Assembly: GCF_927798175.1 (NCBI RefSeq)
Contig: NZ_CAKMMP010000017.1
Span: forward strand, 62,001-126,000
Source: Paenibacillus sp. JJ-223
GTDB taxonomy: Bacteria; Bacillota; Bacilli; Paenibacillales; Paenibacillaceae
Direction of reading: 5' to 3'
DNA length: 64,000 nt
Shown: positions 15,978 to 24,578 of the stretch, piece after piece
Numbering within the stretch: the stretch's first letter is position 1
Layout of the letters: every line of letters starts with the position of its first letter
Position numbers and translations under genes: made by a program
Notes under the pieces: model-generated
The model's database searches: none
What the model saw: the letters and a program-made list of their open reading frames with translations, nothing else
What the model was told of the DNA's origin: nothing

Positions 15978-16163
15978 ATGATGAATAAAGTTTTTTTTCA
16001 AGAAATGCATCAGTTGAGCCATGAAGACGATCTGAGATACCGTTTGTTGATTCGAGGCATGAGGCAAATGTTGGAGGAGAGGAAGCGGAACCGCTTTAAT
16101 CTGCTTCGAAGGTTGGAGTACCGCAAGTCGAGAAAGGAAGTTCAAGCCAAGAAGTGGTCGTAA
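15978..16163 (+). CDS. Small basic protein of unknown function
   Basis: A 61-residue protein, strongly charged and rich in Arg and Lys, with RYRLLIRGMRQMLEERKRNR near the middle. It most likely forms one or two amphipathic helices and has no membrane segment. I do not recognise the family. A ribosome site (GGAGTGGGAGAGACA) precedes the double ATG at 15978/15981, and the base composition fits coding. An in-frame GTG at 15966 is less likely because it falls inside the ribosome site. It has its own gap and a shared downstream hairpin. Confidence 0.6.
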   Translation: MMNKVFFQEMHQLSHEDDLRYRLLIRGMRQMLEERKRNRFNLLRRLEYRKSRKEVQAKKWS

Positions 16164-16208
16164 TTTGTCGTATACATATATTTGTAGCTATAGGAGAACA
16201 ATGAAATA

Positions 16209-16239
16209 GCGGCCGCGTTCCGAAAGGAACGAAGGCCGC
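16209..16239. terminator. Hairpin between convergent genes
   Basis: GCGGCC..GTTCC-GAAA-GGAAC..GGCCGC forms a strong stem between the small basic gene and uppP. The T tract after it is poor on both strands, so termination efficiency is uncertain. Confidence 0.55.
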
Positions 16240-16247
16240 CATTTGCG

Positions 16248-17057
16248 TTACATCAAGATGAAGAAAAAGACTGCTGCAAGCACGAAACGATACGCCGCGA
16301 ATACGGAAAGGCTCAAACGCTTCAGAACGGAAAGGAACGTTTTGATGGCCAGCATGGCTACGATGAATGCGGCGATAAAACCAACGGCAAACACCGGGAA
16401 ATCCGTCGTGGCCAAATGGTCCATACTCTTGTATAGATCATAACCTGTGGCACCGAACATAATCGGCACGGATACGAGAAAGGTGAATTCGGCTGCGGCG
16501 ACCCGGCTTATTCCGGCGAACAAACCGCCCGAGATGGTCGATCCGGAGCGGGAAAAGCCCGGCCACAGGGCTAAAATTTGAAATAGGCCTACAACAAATG
16601 CCTGGGTATAGGTAATATCATCGACGTCATGCGTCGTAATTCGGCGGCTGCGTTTGCTCCAAAGCTCGGCCACGATCATCAGGATCCCGCCGATAACAAG
16701 GCTGTACAAGACCGTTTGCGGTCCAAACAGGTGAGCCTTGATCCAATCCCGGAAGACCAGACCGATCACCACCGCAGGAACCATTGCCAAGAAGATGTGG
16801 AGGAGATTCAAACGATTGCCATAACTTCGCTTGCCCCCGGTGAAGCGGAACATATCGATGAATTTGTTCCAATATAACACCACTACAGCAAGCACGGCCC
16901 CGAGTTGAACCACCACCTCAAACGTTTTGACTGACTCGTTGTCCTCCGATAAGCCCAACAGGTGGGCAGTCAGAATCATGTGTCCGGTCGAGGACACGGG
17001 CAAAAACTCAGTCAAACCTTCGATAATGCCCATAATAATCGATGATAAAATATCCAA
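16248..17057 (-). CDS. uppP: Undecaprenyl-diphosphate phosphatase
   Basis: A 269-residue integral membrane enzyme that dephosphorylates undecaprenyl diphosphate to recycle the cell-wall lipid carrier; overproduction gives bacitracin resistance. The first catalytic motif is [15 protein letters not shown] near the N-terminus, and the second is the [13 protein letters not shown] segment. About eight hydrophobic helices are present. The open frame extends about 48 codons upstream, but the TTG at 17057 follows AAGGAGGAAGAGCA and gives the normal family length. A bacitracin-type ABC module lies at 1.7-5.2 kb, though not linked in an operon. Confidence 0.9.
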   Translation of the reverse strand: MDILSSIIMGIIEGLTEFLPVSSTGHMILTAHLLGLSEDNESVKTFEVVVQLGAVLAVVVLYWNKFIDMFRFTGGKRSYGNRLNLLHIFLAMVPAVVIGLVFRDWIKAHLFGPQTVLYSLVIGGILMIVAELWSKRSRRITTHDVDDITYTQAFVVGLFQILALWPGFSRSGSTISGGLFAGISRVAAAEFTFLVSVPIMFGATGYDLYKSMDHLATTDFPVFAVGFIAAFIVAMLAIKTFLSVLKRLSLSVFAAYRFVLAAVFFFILM

Positions 17058-17212
17058 TGCTCTTCCTCCTTGAAATGCAGACGACGGCATAAAGCCTGTC
17101 CTGCTTGACAATGCCAGTCCAGAAATCGCATGCTGAACCAGACTAACATCTATTATGATCAGAAACGCCTCTAACTTCAACATATGCAGGAAATTATGCA
17201 ATTAAAACCATA

Positions 17213-17241
17213 TTGACAAAAACCCAGTTATCCAATAGGAT
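17213..17241 (+). promoter_or_regulatory. Promoter of the TetR-family gene
   Basis: TTGACA (17213-17218), 17-nt spacer, TAGGAT (17236-17241). Confidence 0.65.
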
Positions 17242-17247
17242 ATTACT

Positions 17248-17265
17248 ATTGACTGACTGATCAAT
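17248..17265 (+). promoter_or_regulatory. Candidate TetR autoregulatory operator
   Basis: ATTGACTGACTGATCAAT is an imperfect palindrome (ATTGA/TCAAT arms) placed at the predicted transcription start, where a repressor would block its own promoter. Repeated TGAC/TGAT units of this kind are typical of TetR/AcrR-family operators. Confidence 0.5.
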
Positions 17266-17279
17266 CGGGAGGATTTCAA

Positions 17280-17912
17280 ATGTCCAAAGTCAACCCAATG
17301 GAACCGGGCGAAGAACGCCGCGACCAGATTATTCGAATTGCCACGGAGCGTTTTGCCGTCCAGGGATACCAACAGACCAAAATATCGGATATTGTGCGCG
17401 AAGCCGGCGTCGCTCAAGGAACGTTCTATTGGCATTTCAAGAGCAAGGCAGCCATCGCAGAGGAGATCGTTCTGACCGGGCGGGAGAAACTGCTAGAGGC
17501 CATAGGCCAAGGATACCGCAAGGATGCGGGAAGCATCGAAGACATGGTGAAGGCATCCGAACGTCTGTTCATCGATTTGTTTACGTTTGCCGCAGAAAAT
17601 CGTTATTTCATGGAACTGCTCTTGCGCGGCATTGTGAGAGAAGAATCGGTCAGCCATCTTGTGGAAGATACACGTGGAGCGGTGGAAAAGGCATTTCGAC
17701 ACAATATGGAACGTGCGATCGAACTTGGCATGCTGCCAAAGACGATGAATGTTCCCGTCAGGGCGGCGCTGCTTGTAAGCATGATTGAAGGCATGATTAC
17801 ACGGTGGTTATTCGGCTCCGATGAACTGCACACAGACGTAGGGCACATTAGCCCGGAAGCTCTTGCTTCCGAGGCGGCAAGTTTTGAGTTCTACGGTTTG
17901 CTCGGTTCATAG
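17280..17912 (+). CDS. TetR/AcrR family transcriptional regulator
   Basis: A 210-residue regulator. The N-terminal helix-turn-helix (residues about 12-60) reads RDQIIRIATERFAVQGYQQT, then ISDIVREAGVAQGTFYWHFKSKAA, which is the TetR signature. The C-terminal ligand-binding domain is helical and not assignable to a ligand. The start ATG 17280 follows GGGAGGATTTCAA. It lies divergent from uppP and upstream of an amino acid ABC importer operon. Targets are unknown: the candidate operator at 17248 suggests autoregulation, and no similar palindrome is obvious before the importer. Confidence 0.87.
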   Translation: MSKVNPMEPGEERRDQIIRIATERFAVQGYQQTKISDIVREAGVAQGTFYWHFKSKAAIAEEIVLTGREKLLEAIGQGYRKDAGSIEDMVKASERLFIDLFTFAAENRYFMELLLRGIVREESVSHLVEDTRGAVEKAFRHNMERAIELGMLPKTMNVPVRAALLVSMIEGMITRWLFGSDELHTDVGHISPEALASEAASFEFYGLLGS

Positions 17913-18053
17913 CGGGACGTATGCAGCGTTCCAAGGTTTACATGATTCAGCCGGGCAAGGGGAATAATGCTAATGTCCCGTCCCGTCACCTTTGATGGCC
18001 AAATGAACTTGGCCCAAGATCATTAACAACATGAATGAGAGGAAGTTAATCCC

Positions 18054-18917
18054 ATGAATATTCGTACGAAATCCGATGGAATCAAACATCGCAAAGGCTG
18101 GACACTGACGACGACCCTGCTGCTGTTGACCGTGCTGGTACTTAGCGCATGTGGCAGCAAAACGTCCAACAGCGGAACCGGCAACGAGGCCAAAGCCGCC
18201 AATGAACTGGAGCAGATCAAATCGGCCGGTGTCATGAAGGTAGGCATGATGGGTACATACCCTCCGTACAACTTCTTGAACGATAAAAAGGAAATGGACG
18301 GTTTCGACGCGGATATCGCGCGCGAGGTAGCCAAACGCATCGGCGTTAAGGTCGAGTTTGTTTCCCAGGAATTCTCTGGACTGATCCCAAGCCTGCAATC
18401 CAAAAAGCTGGATGCCATCGTCAGCCAGATGACGATTACGGATGAACGCAAGAAAGCGCTGGATTTCAGCGATCCATACATTACGAACGAAGTTAAAATC
18501 ATCGTGAAAAAGACGAACAACGACATCGCCAAGCTGGAGGATTTCAAAGGAAAAACGATCGGCGTCGGACTTGGCACCAACGATGAATCGTATCTGCGCA
18601 ATGAAGTGCTGCCGAAAGTCGGAGACTTCACGATCAAAACCTACGATGACGTCATCACTTCCTTGAAGGATCTTGATGCAGGCCGAATCGATGCAACCAT
18701 CAACAACATGTACGCCCTCAAACCGATCGTGGACGAGAACGGATTCCAGATCAAAGCGGTAGGGGAAGCGATTAAAAGCGATCAGGCCGGCATCGCGGTC
18801 CGCAAAAACAATCCGGAACTGGTAGCTGCAGTGAACGAAGCTCTGAAAGCCATGAAGGATGACGGCACGTACAAGACCATTTTCAAAAAATGGTTCGGGG
18901 AAGAGCCTGCGAAGTAA
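18054..18917 (+). CDS. Polar amino acid ABC transporter, substrate-binding lipoprotein
   Basis: A 287-residue solute-binding protein of the SBP_bac_3 type. The lipoprotein signal peptide ends in VLVLSACGS, so Cys at about residue 33 is lipidated. The mature part starts with ELEQIKSAGVMKVGMMGTYPPYNFLN and contains the family signature MDGFDADIAREVAKRIG. Ligand-binding Arg/Asp positions lie in ITDERKKALDFSDPY. It captures an amino acid outside the membrane for the permease and ATPase that follow at 18948 and 19607. Overall it most resembles cystine/polar amino acid binding proteins (TcyA/FliY group); the OsmC gene in the operon is compatible with sulfur metabolism. Ligand assignment is inference. 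Confidence 0.87.
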   Translation: MNIRTKSDGIKHRKGWTLTTTLLLLTVLVLSACGSKTSNSGTGNEAKAANELEQIKSAGVMKVGMMGTYPPYNFLNDKKEMDGFDADIAREVAKRIGVKVEFVSQEFSGLIPSLQSKKLDAIVSQMTITDERKKALDFSDPYITNEVKIIVKKTNNDIAKLEDFKGKTIGVGLGTNDESYLRNEVLPKVGDFTIKTYDDVITSLKDLDAGRIDATINNMYALKPIVDENGFQIKAVGEAIKSDQAGIAVRKNNPELVAAVNEALKAMKDDGTYKTIFKKWFGEEPAK

Positions 18918-18947
18918 AAACATGCAGGACGAAGGGAAGTTTGATCC

Positions 18948-19592
18948 ATGGAACTGGTATTTGAAAATATCCCCTTCTTTCTGAAGGGGGCGTATTACAC
19001 GCTGTACGTCACGGTAATATCGATGTTCTTTGCCTTCTTTATCGGGATATTAGTAGCCATCGCCCGCTTGAAAGGTCCGGTGTGGCTCAGGCTGATCGCC
19101 CGCTTCTATGTATCCATCATGCGGGGAACCCCGCTGCTGGTGCAATTATTCGTCATATATTACGGGTTGGTGGATTACGGTGTCACGCTGGGATCACTCA
19201 CGGCGGCTTGTCTTGCTATCAGTCTGAACGCAGGGGCCTTCCTGTCTGAAACGTTCCGGGGTGCCATTCAGGCTGTCCCTAAAGGGCAAAGCGAGGCGGC
19301 ATATGCTACCGGCATGTCGAGATCCCAAACGATGTGGAGGATCGTGTTTCCGCAGGCGGTCCGCATCGCGATCCCGCCGATGGGGAATACCTTCATCGGC
19401 ATGCTGAAGGAAACGTCGCTCGTGGCCGCCATCGGCGTCACCGAATTGCTTCGCTCCGCGCAGCTGCTCGTATCGCAGTACTATGTGAACATGCCGTTCT
19501 ATTTGGCGATCGGCGTAATTTATTGGATAATGAGCATCGGTTTCTCGGCCATCTTGGAACAGGTGGAGCGCCGGTTGGCCCGGGCTTACTGA
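18948..19592 (+). CDS. Polar amino acid ABC transporter permease
   Basis: A 214-residue permease of the HisM/GlnP family with about five membrane helices. It starts [16 protein letters not shown], has [13 protein letters not shown], then the EAA loop ([29 protein letters not shown], shown by [11 protein letters not shown]) that contacts the ATPase. It lies 30 nt after the binding-protein gene and 14 nt before the ATPase gene, so the three are one operon. Confidence 0.88.
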   Translation: MELVFENIPFFLKGAYYTLYVTVISMFFAFFIGILVAIARLKGPVWLRLIARFYVSIMRGTPLLVQLFVIYYGLVDYGVTLGSLTAACLAISLNAGAFLSETFRGAIQAVPKGQSEAAYATGMSRSQTMWRIVFPQAVRIAIPPMGNTFIGMLKETSLVAAIGVTELLRSAQLLVSQYYVNMPFYLAIGVIYWIMSIGFSAILEQVERRLARAY

Positions 19593-19606
19593 ATGGGGGA
19601 GTACCG

Positions 19607-20353
19607 GTGATTAACATAACGGGATTAAGCAAGCACTTTAATCAAAATGAAGTGCTCAAAAATATTAACATGCATGTCAATGCCAAAGACATCGTCGTGC
19701 TGCTGGGACCGAGCGGCTCGGGCAAGAGCACATTGCTGCGCTGCATCAACGGCCTTGAACAGCCGACCGGCGGGCGGATCGAAGTCAGCGGCATCGTTGT
19801 GGACAGCAAGGATGCGCCGAAAACCCAGCGCGCCCGCGTGCAGGATATCCGGCGCCGTACAGGCATGGTGTTTCAGCAATTCAATCTGTACCCGCATAAA
19901 ACTGTGCTTGGCAACGTCATGGAAGGGCTCGTCACGGTGAAAAAAGTGAAACGCGACGAAGCGGCCGCCCGTGCGCGCATGCTGCTGGATCGGGTAGGCC
20001 TGCTTGAGAAGCAGGATGCCTATCCTTCGCGATTGTCCGGCGGGCAGCAGCAGCGCGTGGCGATTGCCAGGGCGCTGGCGATGGAGCCGGAAGTCATGCT
20101 GTTCGACGAACCGACCTCGGCGCTTGACCCCGAGCTTGTCGGCGAAGTGTTATCCGTCATGAAGGAGCTGGCGCAGGAAGGCATGACCATGCTTGTCGTG
20201 ACTCATGAATTGAAGTTCGCCCGCAACGTCGCGAACAAAATCGTGTTCATGGCCGATGGCGTCATTGTGGAAGAAGCGAACCCAAAGGATTTCTTCGAAC
20301 GTCCGCAGCAGGAGCGCACGCGCCGATTTTTACAACAGATGACGGAATTTTGA
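19607..20353 (+). CDS. Polar amino acid ABC transporter ATP-binding protein
   Basis: A 248-residue ATPase of the GlnQ/TcyC group. Walker A is [14 protein letters not shown], the Q loop follows in [14 protein letters not shown], the signature is [16 protein letters not shown], Walker B is [14 protein letters not shown], and the switch His is in [10 protein letters not shown]. The open frame continues far upstream inside the permease gene, but GTG 19607 behind AATGGGGGAGTACCG gives the family's normal start and length. It powers import by the permease at 18948. Confidence 0.88.
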   Translation: MINITGLSKHFNQNEVLKNINMHVNAKDIVVLLGPSGSGKSTLLRCINGLEQPTGGRIEVSGIVVDSKDAPKTQRARVQDIRRRTGMVFQQFNLYPHKTVLGNVMEGLVTVKKVKRDEAAARARMLLDRVGLLEKQDAYPSRLSGGQQQRVAIARALAMEPEVMLFDEPTSALDPELVGEVLSVMKELAQEGMTMLVVTHELKFARNVANKIVFMADGVIVEEANPKDFFERPQQERTRRFLQQMTEF

Positions 20354-20385
20354 ATTTATTATAATAGGGAAAGAAGGACAACAAC

Positions 20386-20808
20386 ATGAACGTAACAACG
20401 GTATGGAAAGGCAAACGCGCCTTCGTCTCTGAAGGACCTTCAGGTTACCCCGTAGGTTTGGATGCCACGGCTGCATACGGCGGCGACGGAAAAGGAGCCA
20501 CCCCTATGGAATTGCTGCTTGCGGGCCTGGGCGGCTGCATGGGCATCGACATCACGATGATTCTGGATGCCTTCCTCGACAAAATTTCATCCATCGAGAT
20601 CGAAGCACAAGGCACGCGCAGTGAAGGCATGCCCAAAGGGTTTACGTCGATCGACCTGATTTTCCGCGTGGATGGAGATATTCCGGACTACCGGATTTGG
20701 AAAGCGATCCAAATGGCCGAAGAAAAATATTGCGCGGTCTCCGCGTCCCTCAGCGCGGACATTCATCCCATCCTCATTTTGAACGGCGTGGAAACGCCGC
20801 GCCCATAA
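20386..20808 (+). CDS. OsmC/Ohr family protein
   Basis: A 140-residue OsmC-fold protein. The two family cysteines are Cys51 in GLGGCMGID and Cys116 in EKYCAVSASL; in the family they form a thiol pair that reduces organic hydroperoxides. This subgroup (YhfA-like) is not the classic Ohr. It starts 32 nt after the ABC ATPase and is probably in the same operon, ending at a terminator near 20838. An amino acid importer plus a thiol peroxidase-like protein suggests sulfur amino acid or redox metabolism, but this is inference. Start ATG follows GGGAAAGAAGGACAACAAC. Confidence 0.83.
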   Translation: MNVTTVWKGKRAFVSEGPSGYPVGLDATAAYGGDGKGATPMELLLAGLGGCMGIDITMILDAFLDKISSIEIEAQGTRSEGMPKGFTSIDLIFRVDGDIPDYRIWKAIQMAEEKYCAVSASLSADIHPILILNGVETPRP

Positions 20809-20837
20809 TGTGTAGGGGCAATAAATAAATGCATAAC

Positions 20838-20873
20838 GAGGTCGCCATGGCAGTGGCGGCCTCTTTGCTTTCA
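20838..20873 (+). terminator. Terminator after osmC
   Basis: GAGG-CGCC (20838-20846) pairs with GGCG-CCTC (20855-20863), then CTTTGCTTT. Confidence 0.65.
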
Positions 20874-20927
20874 GGATATGGTATGATAGTTCAGAAGGGC
20901 AGGATGGCCGTGATCCTGTACCTTATT

Positions 20928-20941
20928 TGTAAGCGCTTAGA
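20928..20941 (+). promoter_or_regulatory. cre-like site before the YesMN pair
   Basis: TGTAAGCGCTTAGA matches the catabolite-responsive consensus TGWAANCGNTNWCA at 13 of 14 positions. It lies 21 bp upstream of the kinase start, a position where CcpA would block transcription. Confidence 0.6.
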
Positions 20942-20962
20942 CCAACGAAGAAGGTGCAGAAT

Positions 20963-22753
20963 ATGCTGAGAAGGCTGATACGGATCTCCAACAATCTCAA
21001 ATTGAAGCATAAATTGCTTATATCGTACGTGCTTGTCGTGATGGTTCCCGTTTTAATTATCGGACTGGCGGTGACGGCCTATTTCCGGCAGCAGGCATTG
21101 AACAATGCCATCGAGCAGACGGTAAATAACGTGGAGAAAGTGAAGACCCAAACGACGACGCTGCTGCGCGTGCCTACGGACATTTCCAACATTCTTATGT
21201 TTAACGAGGACCTGAAGGAAATCGTGAACAAACGTTATGAGAGCGTGGTCGAACTGACCAGCGCCTATCTGGCCTACAAGGATTTTCAGGAATACAAGCG
21301 CCTTTACCGCGAAGTGGCGGGCATTCGTTTCTATTCCACCAACCCGACGTTGATCAACAATCTGGAGTTTATTCCGGTGGATGAGCAGACCAGGGAGAGT
21401 TATTGGTACAAAAAGGCGTTGACCTCCACCAGCATCGGCTGGTTTTACATTCCCGACAAGGGAGACAATCCGGTGCACAAGCTCAGCCTGGTTCGAAAAG
21501 TACCTTTTCCCGAATATCGTTCGCGAGGGGTGCTGATGATCGAAATCAATCAGGACGAGCTTAATGAGCTGTTACGGCAGGAGCCTTTCGAAACGTTGAT
21601 TACGGATGAGCAGGGATATGTCATCGCAGCCAAAAATACGAATTGGGTCGGCAAAACGCTCAATGAGCTCGATTTCGGCGTCGATTTGCAGAACCAGGCG
21701 AAGGGAACGCTGGAAGCCGACTTTCGGGGTGAACCGTCCAATATCGTCATTGACGAGCTCCGGCCGGGTTCGAGCATAAACAGCCTCAAGATCATTTCGG
21801 TTTTCGAAACGAAGGACATTGTGAAAGATGCGAATATGATCAGCATGATCGGCCTTATTTTCATTATCCTTGTGCTTATGATTGCCCTGTTATTGGTATA
21901 CATTATTTCGTTTCTGACTTCGAATCGGCTTTTGCGGCTGAGCAAACAATTAAACAAGCTTGCGCTGGGCGATTTGAATGTGACCTCGCGCATCGACGGC
22001 AATGACGAAATCGGACAGCTGTCCCGCCAGTTCAACTACATGGTGAAGAGCATCAACGAACTGATGGTTCAGGTCGTGGAGACCACGGAGCAGAACAACC
22101 AATTGGAAATTGCCCAAAAAGAGATTAAACTTAAAATGATGGCAAGCCAGATCAATCCGCACTTTTTATTCAACGCGCTGGAGTCGATTCGCATGAAAGC
22201 GCATATTCAAGGCGAAGCGGAGATTGCCAATATCGTTCGGCTGTTGGGCAAGCTGATGCGGAAAAGCCTAGAGATCGGAAGCGGCAAAACAACCCTTCAG
22301 GCCGAGCTTGAAATGGTGCGCTCTTACCTGGAGATTCAGAAATTCAGGTACGTTGACCGCCTGGCGTTCCGGATTCACGTCGATGCGGGCTTGGAAAAGA
22401 TGTACATTCCGCCATTGATCATTCAGCCTTTGGTTGAAAACGCCATCGTGCATGGCCTGGAAAATAAGGAAGGCACGGTTCATGTCGAAGTAGACATTCG
22501 CCCGGTACGGGGCATGGTTCAGGTCCGCGTACGCGATGATGGTGCCGGAATCACGGAAGAACGGTTGGCTGAGGTGTTGCAATTCGTCAGCGGGCCGGAG
22601 GAACAGGAGAAGAGCAGAATCGGTTTGAGGAACGTGCATCAGCGGCTGACGCTGACCTATGGTGAGGAGCATGGATTACAGATTTCAAGCGAGTATGGGG
22701 AAGGGACCGAAATTACGTTTACCTTGCCTGCAGGAGGGGACGAGCATGTATAG
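20963..22753 (+). CDS. YesM-type sensor histidine kinase
   Basis: A 596-residue membrane kinase of the LytS/YesM class. The first membrane helix is at about residues 18-40, an extracytoplasmic sensor region (Cache-like) of about 240 residues follows, and the second helix is near 290-315. Then come HAMP (RLLRLSKQLNKLALGDLNV), the His_kinase domain with His400 in SQINPHFLFNALESIRM, and the GHKL ATPase (PLVENAIVHGLE, VRDDGAGI, IGLRNVHQRL). ATG 20963 is preferred to the in-frame GTG 20954 because the latter overlaps the AAGG ribosome site. It partners the overlapping AraC-type regulator and most likely detects a sugar, directly or through a binding protein, to switch on the carbohydrate genes at 24.6-39.8 kb. 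Confidence 0.88.
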   Translation: MLRRLIRISNNLKLKHKLLISYVLVVMVPVLIIGLAVTAYFRQQALNNAIEQTVNNVEKVKTQTTTLLRVPTDISNILMFNEDLKEIVNKRYESVVELTSAYLAYKDFQEYKRLYREVAGIRFYSTNPTLINNLEFIPVDEQTRESYWYKKALTSTSIGWFYIPDKGDNPVHKLSLVRKVPFPEYRSRGVLMIEINQDELNELLRQEPFETLITDEQGYVIAAKNTNWVGKTLNELDFGVDLQNQAKGTLEADFRGEPSNIVIDELRPGSSINSLKIISVFETKDIVKDANMISMIGLIFIILVLMIALLLVYIISFLTSNRLLRLSKQLNKLALGDLNVTSRIDGNDEIGQLSRQFNYMVKSINELMVQVVETTEQNNQLEIAQKEIKLKMMASQINPHFLFNALESIRMKAHIQGEAEIANIVRLLGKLMRKSLEIGSGKTTLQAELEMVRSYLEIQKFRYVDRLAFRIHVDAGLEKMYIPPLIIQPLVENAIVHGLENKEGTVHVEVDIRPVRGMVQVRVRDDGAGITEERLAEVLQFVSGPEEQEKSRIGLRNVHQRLTLTYGEEHGLQISSEYGEGTEITFTLPAGGDEHV

Positions 22754-24317
22754 AGTGTTTTTGGTGGATGACGAACCGAGCATACGCGAAGGACTCACTA
22801 CCATTATTGATTGGGAACAATACGGGTTTGAAATTGCGGGCACGGCTGGCAGCGGGAGGGAAGCCATCTCGCTTTTTCCGGAGCTCCGCCCCGATCTGAC
22901 GATCATCGACATCCGCATGCCCGGCATGACCGGACTGGACGTCATTGAAGAGATCCGCAAGCAGTATCCCGAATCGCATTTCTTGATCCTGAGCGGTTAT
23001 GCGGATTTCGATTATGCCAAGAAAGCAATCAGCTTCGGCGTAGACGGTTACCTGCTTAAACCGGTTGACGAAGAAGAGATGATTGCCGAATTGCAGCGTA
23101 TTGCAGGGGTGTTTGAACGTGAGCGCGAAGCGTTGACCCGGCATGTCGGCGAAGATACGGCGTACCGTGAACATCAAATCGAAGCATTGCTGTTCGATCA
23201 TCTCGAGGGCCGCGGGGAAGCGGACACGCTCGGGCTGCGGTGGCCGATGTACCAGATCGTGCTGTTCGAATTGCATGCGGCTCCGGACGTGCAGCGGAGC
23301 AATGCAGTGAAACGGAAACTGGTGGATGCCTTTGACCACAAGGACAGGGGGATCGTTTTTTCCTTCCATTCCGGTCTGGGATTGCTGTGCAGGGAACCGC
23401 TGACGACCGAGGAAGCGGCCAAGGGGCTGTACGAAGAATGGAGCCAACTGCTTGGAGAGTGGGAGATCCGCATGTATGCGGCCGCCGGCCAACCCGTGCA
23501 TTCCGTCCATGACATGGCGTTGTCCTACGAGCAAGCCAATGCGGTGCTGAACGACCGTTTTCTGTTTGCGGAGAAAAGGGTGATGCTGTGGAGCGACGAG
23601 TTGAACCGGGGCACGTCTTTGCCTGCGGAAGAAATGAGCGCGCCCGATGAGTCTGAGCTGGCAGACAAGCTCTACTACGCGCTCGACATTCGCAGCAGCG
23701 AATCGGTTATGCGCGTATTGTCGGAGATGGAGGAGCGCATCGTTCCCTATCACCGGTCAGAACAGGCCATCAAAACGGCGTTTTCGCAAATTTTTTCCCT
23801 TGCCCTGAACAAGCTTGCTGCAGCGAACGAGCATATGCAGCCGATTATGCAGGAGCATTCCATGTTGATTACGGAAGTATACCATCAGCAAACCTTGTCC
23901 GATCTGAAAATCATGGCGGAAGGCCATCTTACCGGATTGATCGGGCGTATGGGCGGCGGCAGCAAAGATACGGTGCTGAAGCAGATGATTGATTTCATCC
24001 GGCGTAATCCCGGAGAGAATCTCAAGCTGGAAGTGTTAGCCGAAGTATTTAATTATAACAGCAGCTATTTGGGGAAATTGTTCAAAAACCACACGGGAGA
24101 GTATTTCAATGCGTTTTTGGACAAGGTGCGGATGGAAAAGGCGAAGGAATTGCTCGACGAAGGGCTGAAGGTCCATCAGGTGGCAGCCAGAGTCGGTTAT
24201 GCCAATGTGGACTATTTCCACGGAAAATTCAAGAAATACGTGGGTGAGTCACCTTCGGCCTATAAACAGGCACGTTCGCAATCCAAAGGTCAATCCGGGG
24301 AGTCCGGAGGGGAATAA
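22746..24317 (+). CDS. YesN-type response regulator (REC + AraC HTH)
   Basis: A 523-residue regulator. The receiver domain at residues 1-120 has FLVDDEPSIREGL, Asp55 in LTIIDIRMPGMTG, and YLLKPVDEEEM. A central part of about 300 residues is typical of YesN proteins and includes AAGQPVHSVHDMALSYEQA. The C-terminal AraC domain (about 420-520) has two helix-turn-helix units: LKLEVLAEVFNYNSSYLGKLF and VHQVAARVGYANVDYFHGKF. The start ATG 22746 overlaps the kinase stop and follows CAGGAGGGGACGAGC. Such regulators activate sugar transporter and hydrolase genes; the transport and glycosidase genes downstream are the obvious candidates. Confidence 0.88.
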   Translation: MYRVFLVDDEPSIREGLTTIIDWEQYGFEIAGTAGSGREAISLFPELRPDLTIIDIRMPGMTGLDVIEEIRKQYPESHFLILSGYADFDYAKKAISFGVDGYLLKPVDEEEMIAELQRIAGVFEREREALTRHVGEDTAYREHQIEALLFDHLEGRGEADTLGLRWPMYQIVLFELHAAPDVQRSNAVKRKLVDAFDHKDRGIVFSFHSGLGLLCREPLTTEEAAKGLYEEWSQLLGEWEIRMYAAAGQPVHSVHDMALSYEQANAVLNDRFLFAEKRVMLWSDELNRGTSLPAEEMSAPDESELADKLYYALDIRSSESVMRVLSEMEERIVPYHRSEQAIKTAFSQIFSLALNKLAAANEHMQPIMQEHSMLITEVYHQQTLSDLKIMAEGHLTGLIGRMGGGSKDTVLKQMIDFIRRNPGENLKLEVLAEVFNYNSSYLGKLFKNHTGEYFNAFLDKVRMEKAKELLDEGLKVHQVAARVGYANVDYFHGKFKKYVGESPSAYKQARSQSKGQSGESGGE

Positions 24318-24362
24318 TCGTTGTCGAATTCTCCGGACGATCCACCTTCGTCTTCATATAAT

Positions 24363-24372
24363 AAAACGTTTT
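24363..24372 (+). promoter_or_regulatory. AAAACGTTTT palindrome before GH2
   Basis: Perfect 10-bp palindrome AAAACGTTTT, 11 of 14 matches to cre when extended. Related sites recur at 27638, 31735, 31924, 33888 and 36019, before other genes of this locus. Confidence 0.4.
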
Positions 24373-24404
24373 CGGTTATCTTGGTCATGATCTATATAAA
24401 CATG

Positions 24405-24438
24405 AAAACCGCCAGCCATAAAAGGGTTGGTGGTTTTT
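24405..24438 (+). terminator. Terminator after the YesMN pair
   Basis: AAAACCGCCAGCC pairs with GGTTGGTGGTTTT (one G-T wobble), followed by T residues. It separates the regulators from the GH2 gene. Confidence 0.8.
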
Positions 24439-24578
24439 GGTCTTGGTACATGAAATGGGGGAACGACGGATTTTCATGAAATCGTCCATCGAGAACAATG
24501 GATAAGCAATGGTGATCTTGGAAGAACCAACGTAAACTGGATGTACTTTGAAGGCCTTGAGCGAGGAGGAGAACATTG

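Noticed and set aside
17058-17201. N-terminal extension of uppP
   Set aside because: The extra 48 residues are not family-like, and TTG 17057 has an excellent AAGGAGG site.
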